Assembly (NCBI RefSeq): GCF_000784735.1
Contig: NZ_JSYG01000037.1
Coordinates: 95,870 to 159,869 of the forward strand
Direction: 5' to 3'
DNA length: 64,000 bases
DNA from: Dickeya undicola
Lineage (GTDB): Bacteria > Pseudomonadota > Gammaproteobacteria > Enterobacterales > Enterobacteriaceae
Shown: positions 9,582 through 18,262 of the stretch, in pieces
Layout: each line of letters starts with the position of its first letter
Position numbering within the stretch: position 1 is the stretch's first letter
Program-made: the position numbers and the translations under genes
Notes under the pieces: model-generated
The model's input: the letters and a program-made list of their open reading frames with translations, nothing else
Told to the model about the DNA's origin: nothing
Database searches by the model: none

Positions 9582-10484
9582 ATGGATCAGGTGCAGGCGA
9601 TGCGGGTGTTCGTGCGCATTGTGGAAGCAGAAAGCTTTAGCCGGGCGGCGGAAAAGCTGGGACTGCCGCGGGCGACCGTCAGCCAGACGCTGAAACGGTT
9701 GGAACTGCGGCTGGGTGTACGCCTGTTGCAACGCACCACCCGTCAGGTACAGGTGACGGACGAAGGTTTGCTGTACTACCAGCGCTGTGTGCAGTTGCTG
9801 GCGGAAATTGAGGAAACGGACGCACTGTTCTCCCATCAGCGTCAGCAGCCTAGCGGGAGGGTGCGAATCGACATGCCGCATTCATTAGCCCGTCAGGTGG
9901 TGATCCCGTCGTTACCCGCGTTTTACCGCCGCTATCCGCAGATTTCGCTGGTGCTGAGCGCCAACGATGCCGCGATTAATGTGGTGCGCGAAGGGGTGGA
10001 CTGCGTGCTGCGCGCCTGGCAGGTGGACGATGATTCACTGGTGGCGCGTTCGCTGCCGTCGTTGCCGCAGGTAACCTGCGCTTCCGCAGCGTATTGCGCC
10101 GAATTCGGCATACCGGACACGCTGGAAGCGCTGACCTCTCACCGGATGGTGAGCTATTTTTCGCTGCGTACCTCGCAGCGTTACCCGCTGGAATTTATGC
10201 AGCAGGGGCAAGTGATCACCCGCTCTCTGCCCAGCCTGGTGGAAATCAATGGTGCCGATGCTTATATTGCTGCCTGCCAGGCCGGAATGGGGATTATTCA
10301 GGCTCCTCGCTATGGTATTGCGTCGTTGCTGGACCGTGGGGAACTGGTGGAAATCCTGCCGCAGTTACCGCCGCCCGATATGCCGCTGTATGTGATGTAT
10401 CCCTCCGGGCGCTTTCTGGCTCCGCGCATCCGGGTGGTGATTGAGTGGCTGGTGCAATGCTTCCAGCAGGCCCCGTTTGTCTGA
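9582..10484 (+). CDS. LysR-family transcriptional regulator
   Basis: The 300-residue protein has an N-terminal winged helix-turn-helix (VRIVEAESFSRAAEKLGLPRATVSQTLKRLE, residues about 11-40) and a C-terminal effector domain opening with RVRIDMPHSLARQVVIP. It belongs to the LTTR subgroup commonly found divergent from small oxidoreductases. The start at 9582 has GGAG 6 bases upstream and gives the canonical MDQVQAMRVF; the longer frame from 9402 would run back through the divergent promoter. The likely target is the aldo/keto reductase. Confidence 0.88.
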   Translation: MDQVQAMRVFVRIVEAESFSRAAEKLGLPRATVSQTLKRLELRLGVRLLQRTTRQVQVTDEGLLYYQRCVQLLAEIEETDALFSHQRQQPSGRVRIDMPHSLARQVVIPSLPAFYRRYPQISLVLSANDAAINVVREGVDCVLRAWQVDDDSLVARSLPSLPQVTCASAAYCAEFGIPDTLEALTSHRMVSYFSLRTSQRYPLEFMQQGQVITRSLPSLVEINGADAYIAACQAGMGIIQAPRYGIASLLDRGELVEILPQLPPPDMPLYVMYPSGRFLAPRIRVVIEWLVQCFQQAPFV

Positions 10485-10529
10485 ATGCTGTTTTTTACAG
10501 CAAACGCCGTAACGACATGGAAATAATGA

Positions 10530-10557
10530 TTGACGTTGGTGCGAAAATCTCTAGAAT
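10530..10557 (+). promoter_or_regulatory. Sigma-70 promoter of the tRNA-Leu array
   Basis: TTGACG (10530-10535), a 16-base spacer and TAGAAT (10552-10557), followed by a GC-rich stretch (TCGCCTCCG) of the kind typical of stringently controlled stable-RNA promoters. The first tRNA begins 43 bases further on. Confidence 0.7.
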
Positions 10558-10600
10558 TCGCCTCCGTGGTGACATTGTGTGACGTAATGTTGCTTGGTTT

Positions 10601-10686
10601 GCGAAGGTGGCGGAATTGGTAGACGCGCTAGCTTCAGGTGTTAGTGTCCTTAGGACGTGAGGGTTCAAGTCCCTCTCTTCGCACCA
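10601..10686 (+). tRNA. tRNA-Leu (anticodon CAG), copy 1
   Basis: An 86-base class II tRNA with a long variable arm, a 7-bp acceptor stem GCGAAGG/TCTTCGC (terminal G-T pair), anticodon loop CTTCAGGTG, T-loop GGTTCAAGTCC and encoded CCA. It reads CUG, the major leucine codon, and corresponds to E. coli leuP/Q/V/T. It is first of three identical copies. Confidence 0.97.
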
Positions 10687-10718
10687 AAATCACCACAAAT
10701 TTGTATTTCACAGTACCT

Positions 10719-10804
10719 GCGAAGGTGGCGGAATTGGTAGACGCGCTAGCTTCAGGTGTTAGTGTCCTTAGGACGTGAGGGTTCAAGTCCCTCTCTTCGC
10801 ACCA
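10719..10804 (+). tRNA. tRNA-Leu (anticodon CAG), copy 2
   Basis: Identical over 86 bases to copy 1, including the encoded CCA. It follows copy 1 after a 32-base spacer and probably shares its transcript. Confidence 0.97.
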
Positions 10805-10869
10805 CTGGGATACAAATCAAGATGTCGTAGTCAGCAGTACGTGTAGTAAACAGTATCGTAGTAAACAGT

Positions 10870-10955
10870 GCGAAGGTGGCGGAATTGGTAGACGCGCTAG
10901 CTTCAGGTGTTAGTGTCCTTAGGACGTGAGGGTTCAAGTCCCTCTCTTCGCACCA
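10870..10955 (+). tRNA. tRNA-Leu (anticodon CAG), copy 3
   Basis: Identical over 86 bases to copies 1 and 2. The 65-base spacer before it contains a short direct repeat (GTAGTAAACAGT twice, about 10844-10869), which suggests a small local duplication. No convincing T-tailed hairpin follows it. Confidence 0.97.
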
Positions 10956-11070
10956 CTCTCCTCATCCTTATTTTTCTTATCTTTTTCCAGCACAGCAATG
11001 TTCCCCGCCCATAGCATCAACCGGCGTTTTCTTCCTTTATCTTGTGCGTTATGCCCGTTCAGGCTCGGTG

Positions 11071-11355
11071 TTACCATCCTTTTAGCGTAAGCGACAGCGC
11101 CGCCAGGCCGCCTGCCAGTGCAATACAGGACGGTAGCAGCAGGTAGTGACGCATACGGCGATGAAACAGCATACTTAACGTAATCAGCATCGCCAGTGCA
11201 CAGATGTATTTCAGATGGGTCAGGTTTAGTTCCGGCAAGGCCAGTAGCGGCATCAGCGCCGCCGGTAGCAGAACGCCCCAGGCGCTGGACAGACGCTTGC
11301 CAAAATACCAGCTTATTCCCCATAGCCCACAGGCGGCGATCATCGCGGTTAGCAT
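11071..11355 (-). CDS. Small inner-membrane protein of unknown function, Fur-box promoter
   Basis: This 94-residue protein is strongly hydrophobic, with about three to four membrane segments: residues near 2-20, 24-38, 46-62 and 72-88. A basic FHRRMRHY loop lies between the last two. I do not recognise it firmly; it may belong to the enterobacterial DUF1435 group. The ATG at 11355 is preferred to the one at 11367 because GGAAG lies 6 bases before it. A 16/19 Fur box sits just upstream, so iron-repressed expression is inferred. It stands alone between the tRNA array and budR. Confidence 0.65.
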   Translation of the reverse strand: MLTAMIAACGLWGISWYFGKRLSSAWGVLLPAALMPLLALPELNLTHLKYICALAMLITLSMLFHRRMRHYLLLPSCIALAGGLAALSLTLKGW

Positions 11356-11371
11356 GGCGACTTCCATTGTT

Positions 11372-11390
11372 GATAATGATAACTAATATC
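11372..11390. promoter_or_regulatory. Fur box
   Basis: GATAATGATAACTAATATC matches the Fur consensus GATAATGATAATCATTATC at 16 of 19 positions. It lies 17 bases before the small membrane-protein start on the minus strand, where it would overlap the promoter. It could equally control a plus-strand transcript that would end at the hairpin at 11440-11467. Confidence 0.75.
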
Positions 11391-11439
11391 ATATATGAGA
11401 TTTGCCGCTATACAACCGGTGTCGCGTGATTTTCATATG

Positions 11440-11467
11440 ACCTGCCGTTTAACGACGGCAGGTTTTT
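11440..11467 (+). terminator. Terminator hairpin with a plus-strand T run
   Basis: ACCTGCCGT and ACGGCAGGT form a perfect 9-bp stem around a 6-base loop, followed by TTTTT on the plus strand. No plus-strand gene precedes it, while budR ends at 11484 on the minus strand, where the hairpin lacks a U run. Either it is a weak budR terminator or it ends a short plus-strand RNA. Confidence 0.65.
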
Positions 11468-11483
11468 GGAAACCTGGGAACGA

Positions 11484-12377
11484 TCAGGTGTTGTGCAGAT
11501 AGTCCCGCACCAGTTGCAGCATCTTCAGCAGCGTGGCGGAGCGGTCATGTTTACGCCAGATAACCGCAATCTGTGTGGTGAGATGCGGTGTATTGGTGTC
11601 GTGATAGGTCACATTCCCGGTCTGGATACTGGTCAGTGACTCGGGGACAAAGGTCACGCCAAAACCGGATGCCACCATACTGATGGTGGCGGTGATATGC
11701 GGAGCCAGTGCGTTGATTTTGGGCTGGTAACCCGACAGGTAACAGGCGCGAACAATCAGGTCGTGCAGGCTGGGGCAGAGTTCACGCGGAAAGATGATCA
11801 ACGGCTCCTGCTGTAGTTGCCCCAGGCTGACTTGTGTTTGATCGCTAAACGGGTGATTTTCTGGCAGCACCAGCCGCATCGCTTCTTCCGCCAGTAATTC
11901 GCCTTCAAACTCCTCGCCGATATCACATGGCAGGCGCACAAACGCAATATCGGTGGTGCGGTTGCGCAGGCTCTCCAGTATTTCATGAATGTGTTCTTCC
12001 CGCGGTTGTAGCTGCACGCTGGGATAGTGCTGCCGGTAACGGCGCAACAGCGCCAGTACCACCGGGTGAAAGGTCACCGCACAGGAAAAACCAATATTGA
12101 TCGCGCCGCTCTCCCCGCGGGCGATGCTGCGTACCCTCTCAATCGCTGAGTCGGTCAGCTCCAGAATATGGCTGGCATCCTGATACAACGCTTCCCCCGC
12201 TTCCGTCATCTCCACGCCTCGGGTCAGTCGCTTGAACAACGGTGTCCCGATTTCCCGTTCAAGTTTTTGAATTTGCTGGCTTAATGGCGGCTGTGATATG
12301 CCGAGAATTTCCGCCGCACGGGTGAAATGCCGGGTTGAGGCCACTGCGACAAAATAGCGCAGGTAACGTAATTCCAT
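11484..12377 (-). CDS. budR: BudR/AlsR, LysR-type activator of acetoin genes
   Basis: The 297-residue LysR regulator begins MELRYLRYFVAVASTRHFTR, with the recognition helix in LGISQPPLSQQIQKLE, and matches Klebsiella BudR and Bacillus AlsR in this region. These regulators sense acetate and low pH and activate acetolactate decarboxylase and synthase genes. It is divergent from budA, the classic arrangement. I chose the internal ATG at 12377 because it gives the canonical family N-terminus; the longer frame starts at 12404. The ribosome site (GGAG, 11 bases away) is only fair. Confidence 0.88.
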   Translation of the reverse strand: MELRYLRYFVAVASTRHFTRAAEILGISQPPLSQQIQKLEREIGTPLFKRLTRGVEMTEAGEALYQDASHILELTDSAIERVRSIARGESGAINIGFSCAVTFHPVVLALLRRYRQHYPSVQLQPREEHIHEILESLRNRTTDIAFVRLPCDIGEEFEGELLAEEAMRLVLPENHPFSDQTQVSLGQLQQEPLIIFPRELCPSLHDLIVRACYLSGYQPKINALAPHITATISMVASGFGVTFVPESLTSIQTGNVTYHDTNTPHLTTQIAVIWRKHDRSATLLKMLQLVRDYLHNT

Positions 12378-12494
12378 ATATTTTCGATCTCCAAATGGCC
12401 ACATCTCTGTATTGGAACTTTGGTGTGACGGCGGTCAATATTCAAGTGAAACATTAAATAAATTTAAGTTGATCATCGTCAGAAGGGAACGGAT
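12378..12494. promoter_or_regulatory. budR/budAB divergent promoter region
   Basis: The 117-base divergent gap is AT-rich on the budA side and contains a perfect palindrome TTAAAT-AA-ATTTAA at 12454-12467. A LysR-type binding site is expected here; the exact operator and -35/-10 boxes are not clear by eye. Confidence 0.4.
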
Positions 12495-13277
12495 ATGAAA
12501 GATGTTAACTGCGTCGACTCCTGTGTCAGGGAACTGGCCAGCTTTGCACTTCATCATCAGAAACAGCATCCAGAGTGCGTTATTTATCAGACGTCATTAA
12601 TGAGTGGACTTATTAATGGTGTTTATGAAGGTGACACCACGATGGAAGAACTTCTGAAACATGGCGATTTTGGATTAGGGACGTTTAATGATCTCGACGG
12701 TGAACTGGTAGCGCTTAACAGCCGCATTTTCCAGCTACGTGAGGACGGTAGCGCCCGTTCGGCACTACCGTATCAAAAAACGCCTTTCGCGGTCATGACC
12801 TTCTTCCGCCCGACGGAACAAATCCATTTCGGGCAGGGCTCCAGCCGTGAAGCAATTCATCAGCGCATTAATGACTTGATTGCAACAGATAATCTGTTTT
12901 GTGCCCTGCGGATAGATGGCCGCTTTAGCCATGTGGAAACCCGTACGGTGCCTCGCCAGGAACGCCCTTATAAACCGATGCTAGAAGCGATTGCCCAACA
13001 ACCCACGTTCCGTTTCGAACAGTGTCAGGGCAGCGTTATCGGTTTCCGTAGTCCTGCCTATGTTCAGGGGATTAATGTTGCTGGTTATCACGAGCATTTC
13101 ATCACTGATGACCGCAAAGGCGGCGGGCATATCCTTGATTATCGACTGGAAGAAGGTGTGCTGACCTTTGGCTCTATCGCCAAACTGGTCATTGACCTTC
13201 CCCGCGACAGGGATTTCCTGAAAGCCAATTTATCCCCTGAAAATCTCGATAGCGTCATTCACTCCGTAGAGAGCTGA
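12495..13277 (+). CDS. budA: Alpha-acetolactate decarboxylase
   Basis: The 260-residue zinc enzyme converts alpha-acetolactate to acetoin in the 2,3-butanediol branch of mixed fermentation. Recognisable family blocks are YQTSLMSGLINGVYEGD, GDFGLGTFNDLDGE, and the metal-binding region GYHEHFITDDRKGGGHILDY with the histidine ligands. AGAAGGGAACGG before the ATG is a good ribosome site. It heads the budAB operon; no budC (acetoin reductase) follows in this window. Confidence 0.95.
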   Translation: MKDVNCVDSCVRELASFALHHQKQHPECVIYQTSLMSGLINGVYEGDTTMEELLKHGDFGLGTFNDLDGELVALNSRIFQLREDGSARSALPYQKTPFAVMTFFRPTEQIHFGQGSSREAIHQRINDLIATDNLFCALRIDGRFSHVETRTVPRQERPYKPMLEAIAQQPTFRFEQCQGSVIGFRSPAYVQGINVAGYHEHFITDDRKGGGHILDYRLEEGVLTFGSIAKLVIDLPRDRDFLKANLSPENLDSVIHSVES

Positions 13278-13332
13278 GACATCGAGCAGGTACTGAAAGC
13301 AAAAGCACACTGTTATGCAGAGGATAAACATT

Positions 13333-15012
13333 ATGGAAAATAGGGATGGTCAACAGCATTGGTCTAGCGGTGCGGAGCTGATCGTAAAACATCTTGAGCA
13401 ACAAGGCGTCAACTATGTCTTCGGCATTCCTGGTGCAAAGGTAGACCGCGTGTTTGATTCGCTGGTGGATTCGCCGATTCAAACCATTCCCGTGCGTCAT
13501 GAGGCTAATGGTGCCTTTATGGCGGCAGCCGTCGGCCGTCTGACCGGTAAAGCCGGTGTGACGCTGGTAACGTCGGGGCCAGGTTGTTCGAATCTGGTGA
13601 CCGGGCTGGCGACCGCGACGGCCGAGGGTGACCCGATAGTCGCATTGGGTGGCGCGGTCAAACGCGCCGACCGCTTGAAACTGACCCATCAGAGCCTGGA
13701 TACCGTCAGCCTGTTTCAGCCGGTGACCAAATACAGCGCTGAAATTACCGTGTCGTCTGCTATTTCAGAAGTGATGGCTAACGCCTTTCGCGCGGCTGAA
13801 CTCGGCCGGCCGGGGGCGTCGTTCATCAGCCTGCCGGAAGATATTGTCAATGAACCGGTAGACAGCCCGGTTCTGGCCCGCACCTCGCTGCCAACCCTTA
13901 ATAGTGCGCCACGTGCGGATGTTGAACGGGTGGCTGGGCTGATTAAGAAAGCCAAACATCCGATACTGTTGCTGGGGCTGATGGCCAGCCAGCCGAAAAA
14001 CGCCGAGGCACTGCGTCGTTTGCTGCACCATAGCCAGCTGCCGGTGACCAGCACCTATCAGGCCGCTGGGGTGATTGATCAACAGCATTTTGACCATTTT
14101 GCCGGACGGGTTGGGTTGTTCAACAATCAGGCCGGTGACAAGCTGTTACAGCAGGCGGACCTGATCGTCACGGTTGGTTACAGCCCGGTAGAGTATGCAC
14201 CGGCACTGTGGAATGCTGGCAAGGCCACGCTGGTGCATATCGATGTGTTGCCCGCTGAAGTAGAAAGTGCCTACCGCCCGGATGTGGAACTGGTTGGCGA
14301 CATCAGCATTACCATTGATACGCTCAATGAGCAACTGAGTTCGCCGATCGTGCTGTCGTCCCAGTCGGTGGCGATTCTGGAAGAGCGTCGTCAATTGCGC
14401 CATGAGCTGGCGACCCGCGCCATCAATATGGACGGCTTCGCTATCCATCCGCTAAGGCTGGTGCGGGTGATGCAGGATCTGGTCAATAAAGACGTTACCC
14501 TGTGCGTGGACATGGGCAGCTTCCATATCTGGCTGGCGCGTTATCTCTACAGCTTCCGCGCCCGTCAGGTGCTGATGACCAACGGCCAGCAGACCATGGG
14601 GGTCGCGTTGCCGTGGGCGATCGCCGCTGCGCTGGTGAATCCGCAACAGAAAGTGGTGTCGGTGTCTGGGGATGGCGGCTTCATGCAGTCCAGTATGGAA
14701 CTGGAAACTGCGGTGCGGCTGAAATCCAACATTTTGCACATCATCTGGGTGGATAACGCCTACAACATGGTGGAAATTCAGGAAGAGAAAAAATATCACC
14801 GCGCTTCCGGTGTTAAATTTGGGCCGATTGACTTCAAAGCCTATGCCGAAGCCTTTGGTGCGAAAGGTTTTGCCGTAGAGTCCGCCGCCGAACTGGTGCC
14901 GAAACTCTGGCAGGCGATGGATGTGGACGGCCCGGCGGTGATCGCCATTCCGGTGGATTACTCCGACAACCATTACCTGATGGAGAACGTGAATATCAGC
15001 CAACTGATCTGA
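13333..15012 (+). CDS. budB: Catabolic acetolactate synthase
   Basis: This 559-residue ThDP enzyme (same length as Klebsiella BudB) condenses two pyruvates to acetolactate. The catalytic glutamate lies in [22 protein letters not shown] near residue 55. The ThDP-Mg site is [19 protein letters not shown] with [13 protein letters not shown] near 440-485. Being the catabolic form it needs no small subunit. The ATG at 13333 has AGGA 8 bases upstream; the longer frame from 13315 is less supported. It follows budA by 55 bases. Confidence 0.95.
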   Translation: MENRDGQQHWSSGAELIVKHLEQQGVNYVFGIPGAKVDRVFDSLVDSPIQTIPVRHEANGAFMAAAVGRLTGKAGVTLVTSGPGCSNLVTGLATATAEGDPIVALGGAVKRADRLKLTHQSLDTVSLFQPVTKYSAEITVSSAISEVMANAFRAAELGRPGASFISLPEDIVNEPVDSPVLARTSLPTLNSAPRADVERVAGLIKKAKHPILLLGLMASQPKNAEALRRLLHHSQLPVTSTYQAAGVIDQQHFDHFAGRVGLFNNQAGDKLLQQADLIVTVGYSPVEYAPALWNAGKATLVHIDVLPAEVESAYRPDVELVGDISITIDTLNEQLSSPIVLSSQSVAILEERRQLRHELATRAINMDGFAIHPLRLVRVMQDLVNKDVTLCVDMGSFHIWLARYLYSFRARQVLMTNGQQTMGVALPWAIAAALVNPQQKVVSVSGDGGFMQSSMELETAVRLKSNILHIIWVDNAYNMVEIQEEKKYHRASGVKFGPIDFKAYAEAFGAKGFAVESAAELVPKLWQAMDVDGPAVIAIPVDYSDNHYLMENVNISQLI

Positions 15013-15049
15013 GCCTGATTCGCTCGGTTCAGGTGCTACAGTCCTACCT

Positions 15050-15071
15050 GCTGCAAGGCTTTGCAGCCTTT
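15050..15071 (+). terminator. Probable terminator of budAB
   Basis: GCTGCAA and TTGCAGC form a 7-bp stem around GGCT, followed by CTTTT, 37 bases after the budB stop. The T run is short. Confidence 0.5.
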
Positions 15072-15082
15072 TGAGCCGTGTT

Positions 15083-15145
15083 CGCCGGTGACGAATATTC
15101 CAGCGTAAATGCTGTATTGCGAATGCTGAATGTTCGTCACCGGCG
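15083..15145. repeat. Long inverted repeat between budB and fucO
   Basis: CGCCGGTGACGAA (15083-15095) and TTCGTCACCGGCG (15133-15145) are perfect 13-base inverted arms, with partial pairing continuing inward (AATATTCCAGC against GCTGAATGTT). The rest of the 304-base convergent gap holds no gene I can support. Confidence 0.75.
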
Positions 15146-15316
15146 CTGGTTGCTCCACGCGTCCTGAAGCCCCGATAGTAATACGGGCTTGATTGGTCTG
15201 CCGTTGTGTTTGACGCGGCAGGTTCCGGTTCATGTTTGGCAGGACGCGCGTTTTTTACCCCCTCACGTCACGTTTCGTCGTTTTTTCATCGTACAGTTGA
15301 ACACCTGATTTGATGT

Positions 15317-16468
15317 TCAGTAGATCGACTGGTACAACGCTTCTATCTCCTTCACGCTAGCCGGGCGCGGATTGCCGCCGGTACAGACATCCTCGAACGC
15401 CGCTTGCGCCAGCGCCGGAATATCCTGCTCTTTAACGCCGACCTGACGCAATTGCGCCGGAATATCCACATCCTGAGCCAGCTGCCGCACCGCCTGAATT
15501 GCTGCACTCCGCGCCTGCATCAGCGGCATAGCCTCTGCGCCTTTTACCCCCATAGCCACGGCGATGGCGCGGAATTTTTCGCCGGTGTATTCCGCGTTCC
15601 AGGCCATGATATGGGGTAGAAGAATCGCGTTGGCGACGCCGTGCGGGGTGTTATAAAACGCGCCCAGCGGATGCGCCATACCGTGCACCAGCCCCAGGCC
15701 GACGTTGGAAAAACCCATACCGGCGATGTATTGCCCCAGCGCCATCGCTTCCACACCCTGTGCTTTCCCTGCCACCGAGTCGCGCAGCGAACGGCTGATG
15801 ATTTCGATGGCTTTGAGGTGCAGCATGTCGGTCAATTCCCAGGCTCCCTGCGTCGTGAACCCTTCAATGGCGTGGGTCAGCGCGTCGATGCCGGTGGCGG
15901 CTTTGAGTGAGGCGGGCATACTGCTCATCATGTTCGCGTCGATAAACGACACGATGGGGATATCGTGCGGGTCGACGCAGACGAACTTACGCCGTTTCTC
16001 TTCATCAGTGATGACGTAGTTGATGGTAACTTCCGCGGCGGTGCCTGAGGTGGTCGGTATGGCGAAGATCGGTACGCTAGGTTTGCGGGTGGCAGCGACC
16101 CCTTCCAGGCTGCGCACATCGGCGAATTCCGGGTTGTTGATGATAATGCCGATGGCTTTACAGGTGTCCTGCGGTGAACCGCCGCCTATCGCTATCAGGT
16201 AGTCGGCACCCGAGGTTTGAAAACGCTCGACGCCCTGCTGGACGACGGCGATGGTTGGGTTGGGAATCACGCCATCGTAGATGTCATAGGGCAGGCCCGC
16301 GTTGTCGAGCAACGCGGTGACTTTACCCGCCACGCCGTACTTCATCAGTTCCAGGTCCGTCACCACCAGCGCTTTGCGAAAGCCGCGTCGCTGCACTTCT
16401 TCGGTCAGGTGGGTGATAGCACCACTGCCAAAATAGGACGTTTCATTCAAGATCATTCTTTGTGCCAT
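15317..16468 (-). CDS. fucO: Lactaldehyde reductase, group III iron-dependent alcohol dehydrogenase
   Basis: The 383-residue protein matches E. coli FucO closely: YLIAIGGGSPQDTCKAIGII (NAD-binding GGGS, residues about 94-113), IPTTSGTAAEVTINYVITDEEKRRKFVC, and the iron-ligand block GLGLVHGMAHPLGAFYNTPHG. FucO reduces L-lactaldehyde to propanediol; related enzymes also act on other short diols and aldehydes. It is not in a fucose operon here, but is a single gene convergent with budB, so its role may be broader than fucose use. AAGGAGAAATC before the ATG is a strong ribosome site. Confidence 0.88.
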   Translation of the reverse strand: MAQRMILNETSYFGSGAITHLTEEVQRRGFRKALVVTDLELMKYGVAGKVTALLDNAGLPYDIYDGVIPNPTIAVVQQGVERFQTSGADYLIAIGGGSPQDTCKAIGIIINNPEFADVRSLEGVAATRKPSVPIFAIPTTSGTAAEVTINYVITDEEKRRKFVCVDPHDIPIVSFIDANMMSSMPASLKAATGIDALTHAIEGFTTQGAWELTDMLHLKAIEIISRSLRDSVAGKAQGVEAMALGQYIAGMGFSNVGLGLVHGMAHPLGAFYNTPHGVANAILLPHIMAWNAEYTGEKFRAIAVAMGVKGAEAMPLMQARSAAIQAVRQLAQDVDIPAQLRQVGVKEQDIPALAQAAFEDVCTGGNPRPASVKEIEALYQSIY

Positions 16469-17130
16469 GATTTCTCCTTAACTTATTGATTTTTAATCAT
16501 CGAAGCTTGTCGGTTATCCATTTGCGCCAGTAGTCGGTGTGGTTAATAGTTAATCTAGTCGTGCACCGCGCAGGGTGAGACAAAAGCTCGCTTGCGGTTG
16601 ATGAAAGTCAAACCTTTGTCGGATGGATCTCCCATTGATGTACCCAGTGTGAAACCGGTTGGGACTCACTGCCTTCTTACGGCTGCCATCTGCCGTGACG
16701 TACTGTCGCTAGCAGGAAGATGTCCACGACGGTGATCACAGAATCGGAGAGTGAAGACAATGAAACGCAGGCGTGGCGTTACCTGAAATAATCTAATTTT
16801 AGGGTTTTTTCGCATTACTTAATCTAATTTAACTTATGGGTTTTTGTTCTGATGACAAACCAATGATTCAATTGTTTTTGATTTTTTATGTTGGTTTTAT
16901 TTTTTAATTTGGAATTAAATTTTAATTATTTTTTATTTTTTGGTTTTATATCTTTAGTTGGATATCGGGTAATTCAATGCTGATTTGGCTTTTTATATAG
17001 ATAAACTTATGGTTGTGGGAGTGGTGGAACGCGCGCTTCGGTGGTAAGTTCAGGAGCAGGATAAACGTTTGCGTCGTGAGGCCTGGCGTCACAACGCGCG
17101 GCTAACGTAGAAAGGCGTAGAGAGAAAAGA
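16469..17130. other. Non-coding region between fucO and gcvT
   Basis: No gene is supported in these 662 bases. The first half is of ordinary composition and should carry the fucO promoter. The second half (about 16780-17010) is very AT-rich with long T/A tracts, typical of H-NS and Lrp targets, and holds the gcv control sites. Confidence 0.7.
16789..16830 (+). promoter_or_regulatory. GcvA-like direct repeats upstream of gcvTHP
   Basis: TAATCTAATTT occurs at 16789-16799 and again at 16820-16830, 31 bases apart, about three helical turns. Each contains CTAAT, the core described for GcvA sites at E. coli gcv promoters. No glycine riboswitch was recognised. They are about 300 bases from gcvT, which fits long-range GcvA/Lrp control. 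Confidence 0.5.
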
Positions 17131-18231
17131 ATGGCAAACCACACTCCGTTGTATCAACAGCATCTGGCCGATGGTGCCAAAATGGTGGACTTTCATGGCT
17201 GGATGATGCCGCTGCACTACGGCTCTCAGTTGGATGAACATCACATCGTTCGTAACAGCGCGGGTATGTTCGATGTGTCGCACATGACCATCGTGGATCT
17301 GCGCGGTGCCCGCGTGCGTGAATTTTTGCGTTATCTGCTGGCGAATGATGTCGCCAAACTCACCCAGCCCGGTAAAGCACTTTACACCGCAATGCTGACG
17401 CCCTCCGCCGGTGTGATCGACGATCTGATCGTCTATTTCCAGACCGAAGACTATTTCCGATTGGTGGTGAACTCCGCTACCCGTGAGAAGGATCTGGCCT
17501 GGATCACCGAACATGCCAAACCGTTCATGGTGGAGATTACCGAACGTGAGGACCTGTCGCTGATCGCGGTGCAAGGGCCGCAGGCGCAAGAGAAAGTACG
17601 CAGCCTGTTGAACGATGCCCAGCGTGAGCAAGTGACCGGTATGAAACCCTTTTTTGGTGTGCAGGCGGGCGACCTGTTTATTGCCACCACTGGCTATACT
17701 GGCGAAGCAGGCTATGAAATCGCGCTGCCGCAGGAACAGGCGGTTGGCTTCTGGCAACAATTGCTGGCGGTTGGTGTTAAACCGTGTGGACTGGGCGCGC
17801 GTGACACGCTGCGTCTGGAAGCGGGCATGAACCTGTACGGTCAGGACATGGACGAATCCATCTCTCCACTGGCGGCCAACATGGGCTGGACCATCGTCTG
17901 GCAGCCGGAAGACCGTCAGTTCATCGGCCGTGAAGCGCTGGAGCGTCAGCAGGCGGAAGGCACCGAACAACTGGTTGGCCTGGTGATGACCGAAAAAGGC
18001 GTATTGCGTCACGGTCAGCCGGTCCGCTTTACCGATAATCATGGCGTGATGCAGGAAGGTGTGATTACCAGCGGGTCGTTTTCACCCACGCTGGGCGTCA
18101 GCATCGCTCTGGCGCGTGTTCCCGCCGGTATCGGCGAACAGGCTATCGTGCAGATTCGTCAGCGCGAGATGCCGGTGCATGTGACCAAACCCAATTTCGT
18201 CCGCGCCGGTAAGGCGCTGGTTCAGTTTTAA
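17131..18231 (+). CDS. gcvT: Glycine cleavage system T protein (aminomethyltransferase)
   Basis: The 366-residue T protein takes the aminomethyl group from lipoyl-H protein, transfers the C1 unit to tetrahydrofolate and releases ammonia. Landmarks are [14 protein letters not shown] and [15 protein letters not shown] at the N-terminus, the folate-site aspartate in [15 protein letters not shown].., [16 protein letters not shown], and the C-terminal beta-barrel ending [17 protein letters not shown] VTKPNFVR. It has the E. coli length and opens the gcvTHP operon. Confidence 0.96.
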   Translation: MANHTPLYQQHLADGAKMVDFHGWMMPLHYGSQLDEHHIVRNSAGMFDVSHMTIVDLRGARVREFLRYLLANDVAKLTQPGKALYTAMLTPSAGVIDDLIVYFQTEDYFRLVVNSATREKDLAWITEHAKPFMVEITEREDLSLIAVQGPQAQEKVRSLLNDAQREQVTGMKPFFGVQAGDLFIATTGYTGEAGYEIALPQEQAVGFWQQLLAVGVKPCGLGARDTLRLEAGMNLYGQDMDESISPLAANMGWTIVWQPEDRQFIGREALERQQAEGTEQLVGLVMTEKGVLRHGQPVRFTDNHGVMQEGVITSGSFSPTLGVSIALARVPAGIGEQAIVQIRQREMPVHVTKPNFVRAGKALVQF

Positions 18232-18262
18232 TTTTTGGCGTTAATGGAAGGAGAAGGTGGCA

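Noticed and set aside
10752..10937. 61-codon frame across the tRNA-Leu copies
   Set aside because: It is antisense to two tRNA genes; a shadow of repeated structural RNA.
11391..11467. RyhB homologue
   Set aside because: A Fur box and a hairpin are present, but the RyhB core is not; only an unspecified short RNA can be suggested.
15036..15233. 65-codon open frame in the budB-fucO gap
   Set aside because: It runs through the long inverted repeat, has no good ribosome site and no recognisable motif.
16469..17130. Glycine riboswitch before gcvT
   Set aside because: No recognisable tandem glycine aptamer; AT-rich DNA with GcvA-like repeats is a better reading.
17089..18042. Long open frame on the minus strand across gcvT, and a 466-codon one across gcvP (20223-21623)
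   Set aside because: They are antisense to well-conserved genes, their products are low in family-like motifs, and they reflect GC-rich codon bias.
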